Source of the DNA: Alloyangia mangrovi
GTDB taxonomy: Bacteria; Pseudomonadota; Alphaproteobacteria; Rhodobacterales; Rhodobacteraceae
NCBI RefSeq assembly: GCF_002300555.2
Contig: NZ_NTHN02000032.1
Location: 1 to 56,921, forward strand
Direction of reading: 5' to 3'
Length of the DNA stretch: 56,921 nt
The notes below the pieces were generated by a model. It had not been told where the DNA came from, did no database searches, and saw only the letters and a list, made by a program, of their open reading frames with translations. Shown piece after piece: positions 35,360-44,511 of the stretch. The translations under genes were made by a program, and so were the position numbers. Within the stretch, counting starts at the first letter, position 1; every line of letters starts with the position of its first letter.

Positions 35360-35398
35360 CTTGAGCCTCCCGTTGACCAGATAAAGCCCGAATAAATA

Positions 35399-35418
35399 AT
35401 ACGTGACAAGTCATATAT
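35399..35418. promoter_or_regulatory. Probable MarR operator between marR and the TAXI-TRAP genes
   Basis: ATACGTGAC-AA-GTCATATAT is an imperfect palindrome (7 of 9 positions in each arm) in the AT-rich divergent intergenic region. The TGAC/GTCA core and its placement fit a MarR dimer site. The binder is inferred. Confidence 0.55.
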
Positions 35419-35500
35419 ATTCTGCGAGCGTTTCCCCTACGTCCCCGGGAAACGCGGGGCGTCCGCCTTTGGAGGAGGGCGGCGACCAAAGGGAGGAACC

Positions 35501-36556
35501 ATGTTCAAACAGACGCTCATGGGCGGCGTTCTGGCGCTTGCGCCGATGCTCGCCTCGGCCCAGGCCACGCTGACCGCCGAAACCACGACGCCCGGCTCGA
35601 CGCCGCATTACATCGACTCCACCCTCGCCGCGGTGCTCGACAGCGCCGGTGTCGCGACCATGCAGATCACCGAGGGCGCGACGCTGACAAATTCGGTGCT
35701 CGCCGTCGCCGAGGGCCGGCTCGACATGGCCCCTGCCCCGCTGATCCTGCCTTTCCTGCTGTCCCGGGGCATCGGCCCCTATGCCGGCGTCGGCCCCGAG
35801 CGCGGCGCCGAGCTGGCATCCAACATCCGCGCGATCTTCTTCAACGCCGGCTCGGCGCAGATGCTCGGCTACTACAACAGCAACCCGGTCGAGGACATTC
35901 GCGACCTGACCGGCAAGCGCATCTGGAACGGTCCGCCGCGCGGCGCCGCGCTGACCTCCGGCCGGGCGATGATCCAGCTGCTCTCGGGCCTCAAGGACGG
36001 CGAGGGCTACGAGGGCATCCAGACCGACTGGCCCGACACCGTCCCGACGATCACCGGCGGCGGCGCCGATGTCTGGACGATCCCCGAAGGGCTGCCCTCG
36101 GGCCGTCAGATCGCCATTGCCTCGGCGGGCGGCATCACCATCCACGACGTGCCTTCGGACCTGCTCGCCAGCGAGCTCGGCCAGCAGATCGTCGCCGCGC
36201 CGGGGCATGCGCCCTATTCGGTGCCGGTCGAGGACTTCCGCGCCGCCTACGCGGGCAATGACATCACCGTGGTCACCGACGACGACACCTTCGACAGTTT
36301 CGCCACCGCCTTCGGCCAGATCGTGCCCGCCGGGCTCGACGAAGATCTCGTCTACCAGATCACCAAGGCCTACCTCGGCGGCGAGGACCGTTTCATCACC
36401 GGCTCGCCGCGCGGCCCCTTCGCCCGGATGAGCTTCGGCGATATCGACGGCACCAGCCAGGGCGCCTGCGGCGCGGTGCAGATCAAAATGCACCCCGGCG
36501 CCATCCGCGCCTTCGAGGAGGCGGGCTACAGCATCGCCGACTGCCTGCGCCCCTGA
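35501..36556 (+). CDS. TAXI-family TRAP transporter solute-binding protein
   Basis: A 351-aa periplasmic receptor with a Sec signal peptide (MFKQTLMGGVLALAPMLASA) and a strong GGGAGGAACC ribosome site. The mature part begins with TTTPGSTPHYIDSTLA and contains LTGKRIWNGPPRGAALTSGR. TAXI proteins bind organic acids and feed the TRAP permease encoded next. Divergent from marR-sulfatase, it probably captures the sulfatase's substrate or a related compound. Confidence 0.92.
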   Translation: MFKQTLMGGVLALAPMLASAQATLTAETTTPGSTPHYIDSTLAAVLDSAGVATMQITEGATLTNSVLAVAEGRLDMAPAPLILPFLLSRGIGPYAGVGPERGAELASNIRAIFFNAGSAQMLGYYNSNPVEDIRDLTGKRIWNGPPRGAALTSGRAMIQLLSGLKDGEGYEGIQTDWPDTVPTITGGGADVWTIPEGLPSGRQIAIASAGGITIHDVPSDLLASELGQQIVAAPGHAPYSVPVEDFRAAYAGNDITVVTDDDTFDSFATAFGQIVPAGLDEDLVYQITKAYLGGEDRFITGSPRGPFARMSFGDIDGTSQGACGAVQIKMHPGAIRAFEEAGYSIADCLRP

Positions 36557-36624
36557 GCAGGCCCTGATCCCGTCAACCTGGCGGGGCCGCGCCTGTGGCC
36601 CCGCCCGAGCAACGCTCCGGTGAC

Positions 36625-38925
36625 ATGACACAGCAAGACATCACCCGCCCGCTGGGCAAGCGGATCGCCCTGGTCCTCGCCGTGATCCTGGTGATTGTCG
36701 GCATGATCAACACGATGCCCGAGATCCCCGGCCTGCAGGACTGGGCGCGTGAGATTACCGGGCGCCCGTTCTTCCGGGTCTCGGGCTTTCCGCCGGAGTA
36801 TTTCTACCCGCCGGTCTTCCTGGTGATGATGTTGATCGTGGCGCTCGATTCCAGCGTCTACCGGGCGTGGAAATGGGACCACCCGCAGCGCGCCTGGCTC
36901 GGCGCGCTCCTCGACGCGGGGCTGATCCTCGCCGCCGTGCTCGCGGCGGTCGGCTTCCTGGTGGAGGTCGACTCGATCTGCCTCATCGACCAGCTCACCG
37001 GCGAGCGCGCGCGGCTCATACAGGAGGCCACGGAGCGCTCCGCAGGGGTGATCCCCGGCATCTCCTTCGAGGCCGAGGTCCCCGCCTGCCAGGCCCGCTT
37101 CGGCATCTGGATCATCCCGCTGCTCTTCACCATCATCACGCTGTTTTTCCTCTACAACGTGAGGGTATGGGGGCTTCCGCTGGTGGCCGTGGCGAGCGTG
37201 GTGGTGCTCTATACCGTGGCGACCGCGCTTATCTGGATCTTCGATCTGTCGGACAACAATTTCCTGCTGACCAAGCTCGGTGCCGACGGGGGCGACCTGC
37301 GCGCCGCTGCCATCCAGAAGGCGACAAATGTCTTTGTCACCCCAGACGGCTTCATGGGGCGGTTCATGGACATCGTGGTCAATCAGGTCTTCCCCTATGT
37401 GGTGCTGGGCGCGCTCTTCGGCACCTCGGCAGGCGGCACCTCGCTGATCAAGCTGGCGGTGCGGATGACCTGCAGGCTGCGAGGCGGACCGGCGCATGCG
37501 GCCATCGTCTCCTCTGCCCTCTTCGGCACGATCACCGGCGGACCGGTGACGAACGTGCTCTCGACCGGGCGGCTGACCATCCCGATGATGCGGCGCAACG
37601 GCTTCTCGCCGCAGTTCGCCGGTGGGGTCGAGGCAGCAGCTTCCTCGGGCGGGCAGATCATGCCGCCGGTGATGGGGGTCGCGGCCTTTGTTCTCGTGGC
37701 GCTGACCGCGGTTCCCTACACCAAGGTGATCACCGCCGCCTTCCTGCCGGCGCTGGCCTTCTTCTTCTCGATCTTTCTCGCGGTGATGTTCCAGGCCCGC
37801 AAGGACCGGATCGAGGCGATGCGCGAGATCCCCGAGGACCTGGTGATGCACCGGCAGGACTGGCTGAACCTGGTGATCATCCTGCTGCCGATCCTGACCA
37901 TCCTTTTCCTGCTGCTCGGTTCCAAGGACACGATCGGCGACAGCATGCTAGCCGCGCTGCTGCCGAACTTCGTGACCCAGATCATCACCAATGCCACCGG
38001 CGACGCGGTCTCGGCGGGTTGGTGGGCCGTGGCGGTGCTGCTGCCGCTGCTGTTCCTCGACCCCGAGACGCGAGCAAAGCCGTCGAAGGTGCTGCTCTCG
38101 CTCGCCGACGGCGGCATCCTCATATCGCGGCTGTTCCTGCTGCTCTTCGCGGTGTCGATCATCTCGGCCTTCCTCAATGAAAGCGGCCTGACCGGAGAGC
38201 TGACCCGCGCCGTCACCACCTGGCTCGAGCACGCGCAGGTGCTGCATCTCTTCGGGTTCGAGATCCCTATCGTCGGCGGCGTTTACCTGATGCTGGCGCT
38301 GGTCTGCGCCATGCTCTGCGCCATCCTTCTCGGCATGGGCATGCCGACCGTGCCCGCCTATGTGAACGTCGCCTTGCTGCTCGGCCCGCTGCTGTCGAGC
38401 CTCGGCGTCAGCTTTTTCACCGCGCACATGTTCGTCTTCTACTTCGCCGTGGCCTCGGCGATCACCCCGCCGGTTGCCATCGCCGCGTTCGCCGCGGCCT
38501 CGATCACCCGCACCGAGCCGATGCGCACCGGCCTTGCCGCCGTGCGCGTGGGCATCGTCATGTTCGCGATCCCCTTCGTCTTTGCCTGGTATCCCGAGCT
38601 TCTGCTGATCGAGGAGGCGGTGACGATCACCGACGACATGGGACGCCGGGCCCTGATCGAGGGTTATAGCGGCGAGGTCGAGGTCACCGCCCTGCTCCTG
38701 CTGGGCGCCCGGCTGGTGTTTGCGCTCTACCTGCTCGCCTCGGCGCTGACCCGCTTCGACCGGCAGGGCCTGCGCCGCTGGGAGCTGGCGCTGCGTCTGC
38801 TCGCGGCGGTGCTCATCCTGTGGAAGACGGTTCCGCTCATGTCGGTGGGGCTGGCCCTCGGCGCCGGGCTGATTGCGTTGCACGCCGCCATGGCCCGCGC
38901 CGAGCCTGCCCGCAATCCGGTCTGA
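36625..38925 (+). CDS. TRAP transporter fused 4TM-12TM permease
   Basis: A 766-aa membrane protein with the small DctQ-like and large DctM-like parts fused, as is normal for TAXI-TRAP systems. Some 18-20 hydrophobic segments are visible. DctM-type motifs include GGPVTNVLSTGRLTIPMMRR, the GGQIMPPVMG loop and LLGMGMPTVPAYVNVALLLG. ATG 36625 was preferred over GTG 36595, though neither has a strong ribosome site. It uses the sodium gradient to import the TAXI-bound solute. Its 3' end overlaps the convergent LuxR frame by 89 bp. Confidence 0.92.
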   Translation: MTQQDITRPLGKRIALVLAVILVIVGMINTMPEIPGLQDWAREITGRPFFRVSGFPPEYFYPPVFLVMMLIVALDSSVYRAWKWDHPQRAWLGALLDAGLILAAVLAAVGFLVEVDSICLIDQLTGERARLIQEATERSAGVIPGISFEAEVPACQARFGIWIIPLLFTIITLFFLYNVRVWGLPLVAVASVVVLYTVATALIWIFDLSDNNFLLTKLGADGGDLRAAAIQKATNVFVTPDGFMGRFMDIVVNQVFPYVVLGALFGTSAGGTSLIKLAVRMTCRLRGGPAHAAIVSSALFGTITGGPVTNVLSTGRLTIPMMRRNGFSPQFAGGVEAAASSGGQIMPPVMGVAAFVLVALTAVPYTKVITAAFLPALAFFFSIFLAVMFQARKDRIEAMREIPEDLVMHRQDWLNLVIILLPILTILFLLLGSKDTIGDSMLAALLPNFVTQIITNATGDAVSAGWWAVAVLLPLLFLDPETRAKPSKVLLSLADGGILISRLFLLLFAVSIISAFLNESGLTGELTRAVTTWLEHAQVLHLFGFEIPIVGGVYLMLALVCAMLCAILLGMGMPTVPAYVNVALLLGPLLSSLGVSFFTAHMFVFYFAVASAITPPVAIAAFAAASITRTEPMRTGLAAVRVGIVMFAIPFVFAWYPELLLIEEAVTITDDMGRRALIEGYSGEVEVTALLLLGARLVFALYLLASALTRFDRQGLRRWELALRLLAAVLILWKTVPLMSVGLALGAGLIALHAAMARAEPARNPV

Positions 38926-40210
38926 CATTTGTGCAGCGGCTCGGCGCCTCACCGCAGTCCGTAGAGCCCCCCGGGGCAGTCAGAACGCGAGCGGTGGGAG
39001 GCGAAGCGCCGCACCACCGGAAGGACGAGGGCGCCGAGTTCCTGCAGCTTGTGTTTGACCGCGACAGCAAGATGGCCATCGAGACGCTGAAACGCCTCTG
39101 GCGAAACGCGTCGGCGCGAAGAACACTCAGCTCAAGCGGCCGGCCCGGGAAGATACCGGGAAAATGCACCGGCGCGCTTTTTTCCATGCGGCGAAGGTGT
39201 TCGGCCGCGCGGGTATCGCCGCCGCCCCGACCGGCGGTGAGAAACCCGTGCGCCGGGCTTGGGGCGTCGGCGATCAGCGTGGCGGCATGCAGGTCGCGAT
39301 GGTTCTGCATCGGCTGGTAGATCGGTTTGCGGGCAGGCGTCACCGGCTCCAGCCCCGACACCGTCCGCTGCCTTGGCGCCGGATACTTCGCGAGTTCGCG
39401 GCGCGCGGCGATCAGCGCGGCTTCCGTGCGGTTCTTGGCCCCAAGCTTGCGCATGACCTGCCGGACATGCAGCTTCACAGTCGCTTCGGTGGTGTCCAGA
39501 ACGCGGGCGATCTCCTTGTTGGACCAGGCCTTGCCGAGATGATCCAGCACTGCCATCTGCCGAGGTGTAAGATCGGCGAGGTCGGGCTCGTCGCTTTCCG
39601 CCGCGGCGCCGGAGTCGCCCGGCTGCTCGGGCCGTGTCTGCCGCGGGCTCACACGCGGGGCCGCGGCCACAGGGCGCGGGGCCGCGCCATGGTCACCGGT
39701 TGTCCGCCCGGACAGGTCGGGCAATTGCTCGGGGTCGCCGGGCGGCGCTTCGCCCGGCTCTCTGGACGGCTCCGAGGACTGCAACAGGTCCAGCACGGAT
39801 GGGGGCACGAAGATGCCCCCGTGCAAGGTCAGATCCAGGGACTTGAGCGCGACTGCCGGATTGGTCGATGCCGGAACCACGCCGCGTGCCCCGGCCTGGA
39901 GCGCACCCCGCACGAACTCTGCACTTGCTGCTTCACAGAACAGCACGACCGGTCCGAAACGCGCGGTCTGGCTGAGCTTGCGCACGATGCCGAACCAGAT
40001 TTCATCGCTGGTGCTGGCACCGGTATTGATGACGCACATGCCGCCCGCCGCCTGCGGAAATATGTCGTCGGCATCACTGGCGGCGATCTCTTCGATCCGC
40101 AACCCGTGAAGCCGCGCAAACCCAGACAGGAACTGGGAAAGCTGCGCTCGAGTCAGGGGCATCTCATCCACGATGTAGAGGATGGGCTCCTTTGAGTTTG
40201 AAATACTCAC
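38837..40210 (-). CDS. LuxR-type regulator with N-terminal receiver-like domain and unusual C-terminal tail
   Basis: A 457-aa open frame from GTG 40210. Residues about 8-135 are receiver-like (ILYIVDEMPLTRAQLSQFL) but the phospho-acceptor region is degenerate. About 215-275 is a LuxR helix-turn-helix: LTPRQMAVLDHLGKAWSNKE, then IARVLDTTEATVKLHVRQVM. The family would normally end near residue 280-290. Here the frame runs on for some 170 residues of low-complexity, Arg/Ser-rich sequence and overlaps the end of the TRAP permease, so the natural stop may have been lost. The upstream 40211-40420 stretch is AT-rich and likely carries its promoter. Target genes are unknown. Confidence 0.75.
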   Translation of the reverse strand: MSISNSKEPILYIVDEMPLTRAQLSQFLSGFARLHGLRIEEIAASDADDIFPQAAGGMCVINTGASTSDEIWFGIVRKLSQTARFGPVVLFCEAASAEFVRGALQAGARGVVPASTNPAVALKSLDLTLHGGIFVPPSVLDLLQSSEPSREPGEAPPGDPEQLPDLSGRTTGDHGAAPRPVAAAPRVSPRQTRPEQPGDSGAAAESDEPDLADLTPRQMAVLDHLGKAWSNKEIARVLDTTEATVKLHVRQVMRKLGAKNRTEAALIAARRELAKYPAPRQRTVSGLEPVTPARKPIYQPMQNHRDLHAATLIADAPSPAHGFLTAGRGGGDTRAAEHLRRMEKSAPVHFPGIFPGRPLELSVLRADAFRQRRFSVSMAILLSRSNTSCRNSAPSSFRWCGASPPTARVLTAPGGSTDCGEAPSRCTNVRPDCGQARRGPWRRATQSARRRGPAPPT

Positions 40211-40707
40211 TGCATCAATCTTCCGTCGCTGGGCCCCTTGTGGAACGGGACCTCATTAAAGATGGATTTCAGAATCTTCTTTATTGGAAAACATGCAAAT
40301 TTTAGAACAATTCACGAGGAATTTCAGTATACCACTGCGATGAGCTGGGCACTTACGAATATATGCCCCACCGACGAGTTGGCGGATTATCGCTGAAAGA
40401 AGACCCCGCCTATATTTCAAATATGACGGTGCAGCGCGACACCCGGATAGGATGTGAGGATGGCTTATCGTTTATCTATAGCGTGTTACCCAACAGTCAT
40501 TGATCGCCGTTCCAAGCAGCGGATCGTGGCTCAAGCCCCTGACGTCCAGAGACCCGATACCGGGCGGCCATGGGCTGCGCATGGCCCGACCCGAACACGA
40601 AGTGGCATGCACGAGACAGGCGTTTTGCGCCTGGGCCTTGACTAGGCGCATCGCGCCGCCCCCCCTTCGGAACAAGGCGCGGCGAGGGAATGCCTCGCCG
40701 AAGTCGC
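40211..40707. other. Intergenic stretch without a convincing gene
   Basis: About 500 bp between the LuxR start and the end of the acidic orphan gene. Bases 40250-40420 are far AT-richer than the neighbourhood and probably hold the luxR promoter. A 63-codon frame at 40454-40645 has no family resemblance and no ribosome site. A hairpin of GGCGAGG / CCTCGCC (40681-40699) lies just past the acidic gene and may end its transcript. Confidence 0.5.
40681..40699 (-). terminator. Hairpin after the acidic orphan gene
   Basis: GGCGAGG, five bases, CCTCGCC: a perfect 7-bp stem 8 bp past the stop on the minus strand. No T-run follows. Confidence 0.4.
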
Positions 40708-41346
40708 TCATCCAATAGCCAGGGTCGCTTCGATCGACGAACCGGAATAGGTATCCTCGACCGCGATCGCGCCGGTACTGACCTCGGCATAGGAGTGTGT
40801 CGCACTGACCTCCACGTCGAAATCCACGGTCGCGACATTCCCGCTTTCCACATGCTGGTAGGTCCCGAGCCGGTAGCTGCTCTCCGGCGTGATCATCAGC
40901 GTGCTGTCCATATCGATACAGGCAAAGTCCACAGCGATCATTTGGGTTCTGGTTTCTGACCAGTTTTCGCCCGTCGTGGTCGTGGTTCGGGTAAAGACGA
41001 AATCCGCGCCGTCCACATCGCAAAATGCGTTCGTTGTCGCGGTCTCGGCGCCGCCCTCGGCGGCCGCCGAGAAGGTCCCGCTGCCCACCGCGAAGGACCC
41101 ATACTCCGTATCGCTGAGTTCCGCGGTCAGATCCGCCCTCGCCCTAGTGTGTTCGCCCTCCGCCTCCGCGGTGCCCCCGATCTCAACGTCCATGGCAGAG
41201 GAGTACTCGTCCAGAGGCGATTCCAGAGCGCCAGCGATGGTTTCAGCGAGATGCTCGAGGTAGTCCACGACCAGCGCGATGGCCTTGTCGGACCAATCTC
41301 CTTTTTCGAGCATCCTTCCCGCGCGCGCTAAAGCAGCCCAATACAT
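40708..41346 (-). CDS. Acidic orphan protein, no recognised family
   Basis: A 212-aa protein from ATG 41346 behind a strong GGAGGAGGG site. After a helical N-terminus (MYWAALARAGRMLEKGDWSD, then VVDYLEHLAETIAGAL) it becomes rich in Thr, Glu, Asp and Ala with alternating strands (FVFTRTTTTTGENWSETRTQ), ending EATLAIG. It has two Cys (FCDVDG, FACIDMD). No signal peptide, membrane segment or domain is recognised. It lies alone, between AT-rich flanks, with no co-directional partner. Base composition and codon use are not obviously foreign by eye. Confidence 0.7.
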   Translation of the reverse strand: MYWAALARAGRMLEKGDWSDKAIALVVDYLEHLAETIAGALESPLDEYSSAMDVEIGGTAEAEGEHTRARADLTAELSDTEYGSFAVGSGTFSAAAEGGAETATTNAFCDVDGADFVFTRTTTTTGENWSETRTQMIAVDFACIDMDSTLMITPESSYRLGTYQHVESGNVATVDFDVEVSATHSYAEVSTGAIAVEDTYSGSSIEATLAIG

Positions 41347-41817
41347 GAACGACCCTCCTCCAAATAATCTCACTCCCTCGAACACAATAATAAATTGAAT
41401 GGGAGAATATTGATCCGCTATTTCGAGACTTTTCGAGTGTCTTACGATATCGCCACCCGGAAGATCGAAGGGACCACCTCAAGGGAGCTTGGACGCGCCT
41501 CGATTCAAACGACTTTCCATGCCTCCACCCGCGCCGCTGCCCGGGCAGTCGAGGGGAGCCAGCGTGTCCCTATCAAAAGGAGAAACCTGCGTGGGCGACG
41601 GATTAGCCCAAAGATCGAACAGAAGGCGCAGCACGGATTTCCCAGTCCCCCCCATATCCCCGCCAACCGCGCGCTGCGACTCTTCTTCGCAAGTGCAAAA
41701 CTCGAAGTGCCAGATCGCCGACTCCGGGTAACAATGGGTCCGCCTCTCCCTTGTTCGCCGTGGACAGCCGCCCGCCGGGCCACGGACGCCTCGATCCCTG
41801 CCGGAAGGACCGCATTG
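41347..41817. other. Intergenic stretch before the P-type ATPase
   Basis: About 470 bp. The left edge carries the AT-rich promoter area of the divergent acidic gene. Short frames here (for example 41489-41731) show no family resemblance or ribosome sites. Nothing else was recognised. Confidence 0.5.
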
Positions 41818-44511
41818 ATGCCGTCGCCCGACACCAGTCCGCCGCTTCACGCACTCTCACCCGAGGCCGCGCTCGACCGGCTCGAGACTTCGGCCTCGGG
41901 CCTCAGCACCGCGGAGGCCGCGGGGCGGCAGGCCCGGCATGGCGCGAACCTGCTTCCAGAGCCGGCGCAGCGCACCCCGGCCCTGCGCTTCCTGAGGCAG
42001 TTCCACAACGTGCTGATCTACGTGCTGCTCGGCTCGGCCGTGGTCACCGCGGCCCTCCACCATTGGGTGGATACCGGCGTCATCCTCGCTGTGGTTCTGA
42101 TCAACGCCGTCATCGGCTTCGTTCAGGAAGGACGCGCCGAGGATGCGATGGCCGCGATCCGCCGCATGCTGGCGCCGCGGGCCTCGGTGCTACGGGACGG
42201 CAAGCGGCAGAGCCTCGACGTGGCCGGGTTGGTGCCCGGCGATATCGTCCTCGTCGAACCGGGGGCATTGGTGCCGGCCGACCTGAGGTTGCTCGACGCG
42301 CATGCGCTGAAGGTGCAGGAGGCCGTGCTGACCGGCGAGTCCGTTCCCGTCGAGAAGACCGCTGCGCCGGTGGCCGAAGATTGCGCGCTCGGGGATCGCA
42401 GCTCAATGCTCCATTCGGGCACGATGATCGCCGCCGGGACCGGAACGGCTGTCGTCACCGCCACCGGTCCCGCAACGCAGATCGGTCAGATCAGCGGGAT
42501 GCTCGCCCGCGTCGAGACCGTGCAGACCCCGCTGCTGGTGCAGATGGACCGCTTTGCCCGCTGGCTCACCGCTGTCATCCTTGCCGTCGGCGCCGTGCTG
42601 CTGGCCTATGGCAGCTTCGTGCGGCACCTGCCCTTTGGCGATCTTTTCATGGCCATCGTCGGCCTCTCGGTCGCCGCCATCCCCGAGGGTCTTCCCGCCG
42701 TGCTGACCATCACGCTCGCCGTCGGGGTCCGGACCATGGCGCGGCGCAACGCCATCGTGCGCCAGCTGCCCGCCATCGAGACGCTGGGCTCGGTCTCGGT
42801 CATCTGCTCGGACAAGACCGGCACGCTCACCCGCAACGTGATGACTGTGGCCAGCCTCGCCGCCTCCGGGCAGCTCTATTCGGTGGATGGAGAAGGCTAC
42901 GCTCCAGAGGGCGGGGTACTCTGGCACGACAGTCAGGTCTCACCGGAGGAGCACGCCGTCCTTGCCGAGTTCGCCCTTGCCGCCGCGCTCTGCAACGACG
43001 CGCTGCTGCGCGACACCGATACCGGCTGGCAGGTGGAGGGCGATCCGATGGAAGGCGCGCTCATGGCGCTGGCAGGCAAGATCACCGGCGCGGGCCCGGC
43101 TCCCTTCCGCCAGTGGCGCCGCACCGACGCCATCCCTTTCGATGCGGCGCACCGTTACATGGCCACGCTGCACCATGATCACGAGGGCCATGCCTGCCTG
43201 CATGTAAAAGGCGCGCCCGAGGCGGTTATCGCGCTCTGCAGGGACGAGCGCCGCGATGGCGGCGGCATTGCGCCGCTCGACCGGGAGCATTGGCAGGCGA
43301 TGGTCGAACGGCTCGCCGCCGAGGGGCAACGGGTGCTTGCCGTCGCCCAGCGCGCGATGCCGCCCGAGAAGACCGTGCTGAACAAGACCGATCTTGACGG
43401 GCAGCTCACGCTCATCGGGCTCGTCGGACTGATCGACCCTCCCCGCCCCGAAGCCATCGCTGCGGTCGCAGAATGCCGGGGCGCCGGTATCCGGGTGAAG
43501 ATGATCACCGGAGACCATGCCGCGACCGCCCGCGCCATCGGCCGCGAGATCGGGTTGCAGAATGTCGCGCAGGTGCTCACCGGTGCCGAGATCGAGGCGA
43601 TGGACGATGCCGCGCTGGCCGCGGCGGTTTACGAGACCGACATCTTCGCGCGCACCTCTCCGGCCCACAAGCTGCGTCTCGTCACCGCGCTGCAGTCGCA
43701 CGGGCTGACCGTCGCCATGACCGGCGACGGGGTCAACGACGCCCCCGCCCTCAAGCGCGCCGACGCGGGTATCGCCATGGGACTGACCGGCAGCGAGGCC
43801 GCCAAGCAGGCCGCCGCCGTGGTGCTGGCCGACGACAATTTCGCCTCGATCGTGGCGGCGGTGCGCGAGGGCCGCACGGTCTACGACAACATCAAGAAGG
43901 TGATCAGCTGGACTCTGCCCACCAGCACCGGAGAGGCGATGACGGTGGTGGTCGCGCTGTTTGCCGGGATGGCGCTGCCGATCACCCCGGTACAGATCCT
44001 CTGGGTCAACCTGATCACCGCCGGCACGCTGGGGCTCGCGCTCGCCTTCGAGCCGCCGGAGGAGGGCACGATGCGCCGCGCCCCGCGTCCGCGCACCGAG
44101 CCGCTGCTCAGCGGCACGCTGGTCTGGCACATCGCGTTGGTCTCGACGCTGTTTCTCGCGGCGGTCTTCGGGATGTATTTCCACGCCATCGCCCGGGGCC
44201 AGCCCGTCGCCCTTGCGCAGACCACCGCGATGAACACGATGGTGATCCTTGAGATCTTCCACCTCTTCTTCATCCGCAACATCCACGGCACCTCGCTGAC
44301 CCTGAAGGCCGCCCGCGGCACGCCGGTCATCTGGGCCTGCGTGCTGATCGTGGCCGGCGCGCAATGCGCGATTACCTACCTGCCGGCGATGCAGTCCATC
44401 TTTCACACCGCGCCTGTGCCCTTTGCGGATGGGCTTCTCGCTTTCGGGATCGGCATCGTCTTTCTGGTCCTGCTGGAGGGCGAGAAGCAGCTGCGGAGGC
44501 GCAAGGCCTAG
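41818..44511 (+). CDS. Cation-transporting P-type ATPase, Ca2+/P2 class
   Basis: An 897-aa P2-type pump from ATG 41818 (GGAAGGACC ahead). The N-terminal cation-ATPase segment starts SPEAALDRLETSASGLS. The actuator loop is LTGESVPVEK. Membrane helix 4 carries IPEGLPA, the Glu that binds Ca2+ in SERCA-type pumps. The phosphorylated Asp332 lies in CSDKTGTLT, and the hinge is TGDGVNDAPAL. Ten helices are expected and all catalytic motifs are present. It exports Ca2+ or a similar cation at the cost of ATP. It converges on the MgtC/DUF4010 gene, and the two stop codons share CTAG. Confidence 0.92.
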   Translation: MPSPDTSPPLHALSPEAALDRLETSASGLSTAEAAGRQARHGANLLPEPAQRTPALRFLRQFHNVLIYVLLGSAVVTAALHHWVDTGVILAVVLINAVIGFVQEGRAEDAMAAIRRMLAPRASVLRDGKRQSLDVAGLVPGDIVLVEPGALVPADLRLLDAHALKVQEAVLTGESVPVEKTAAPVAEDCALGDRSSMLHSGTMIAAGTGTAVVTATGPATQIGQISGMLARVETVQTPLLVQMDRFARWLTAVILAVGAVLLAYGSFVRHLPFGDLFMAIVGLSVAAIPEGLPAVLTITLAVGVRTMARRNAIVRQLPAIETLGSVSVICSDKTGTLTRNVMTVASLAASGQLYSVDGEGYAPEGGVLWHDSQVSPEEHAVLAEFALAAALCNDALLRDTDTGWQVEGDPMEGALMALAGKITGAGPAPFRQWRRTDAIPFDAAHRYMATLHHDHEGHACLHVKGAPEAVIALCRDERRDGGGIAPLDREHWQAMVERLAAEGQRVLAVAQRAMPPEKTVLNKTDLDGQLTLIGLVGLIDPPRPEAIAAVAECRGAGIRVKMITGDHAATARAIGREIGLQNVAQVLTGAEIEAMDDAALAAAVYETDIFARTSPAHKLRLVTALQSHGLTVAMTGDGVNDAPALKRADAGIAMGLTGSEAAKQAAAVVLADDNFASIVAAVREGRTVYDNIKKVISWTLPTSTGEAMTVVVALFAGMALPITPVQILWVNLITAGTLGLALAFEPPEEGTMRRAPRPRTEPLLSGTLVWHIALVSTLFLAAVFGMYFHAIARGQPVALAQTTAMNTMVILEIFHLFFIRNIHGTSLTLKAARGTPVIWACVLIVAGAQCAITYLPAMQSIFHTAPVPFADGLLAFGIGIVFLVLLEGEKQLRRRKA

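Noticed and set aside
40454-40645. 63-codon frame in the LuxR upstream region
   Set aside because: No ribosome site, no resemblance, unremarkable composition.
41489-41731. 80-codon frame before the P-type ATPase
   Set aside because: Pro/Ser/Arg-rich with no ribosome site; likely chance.
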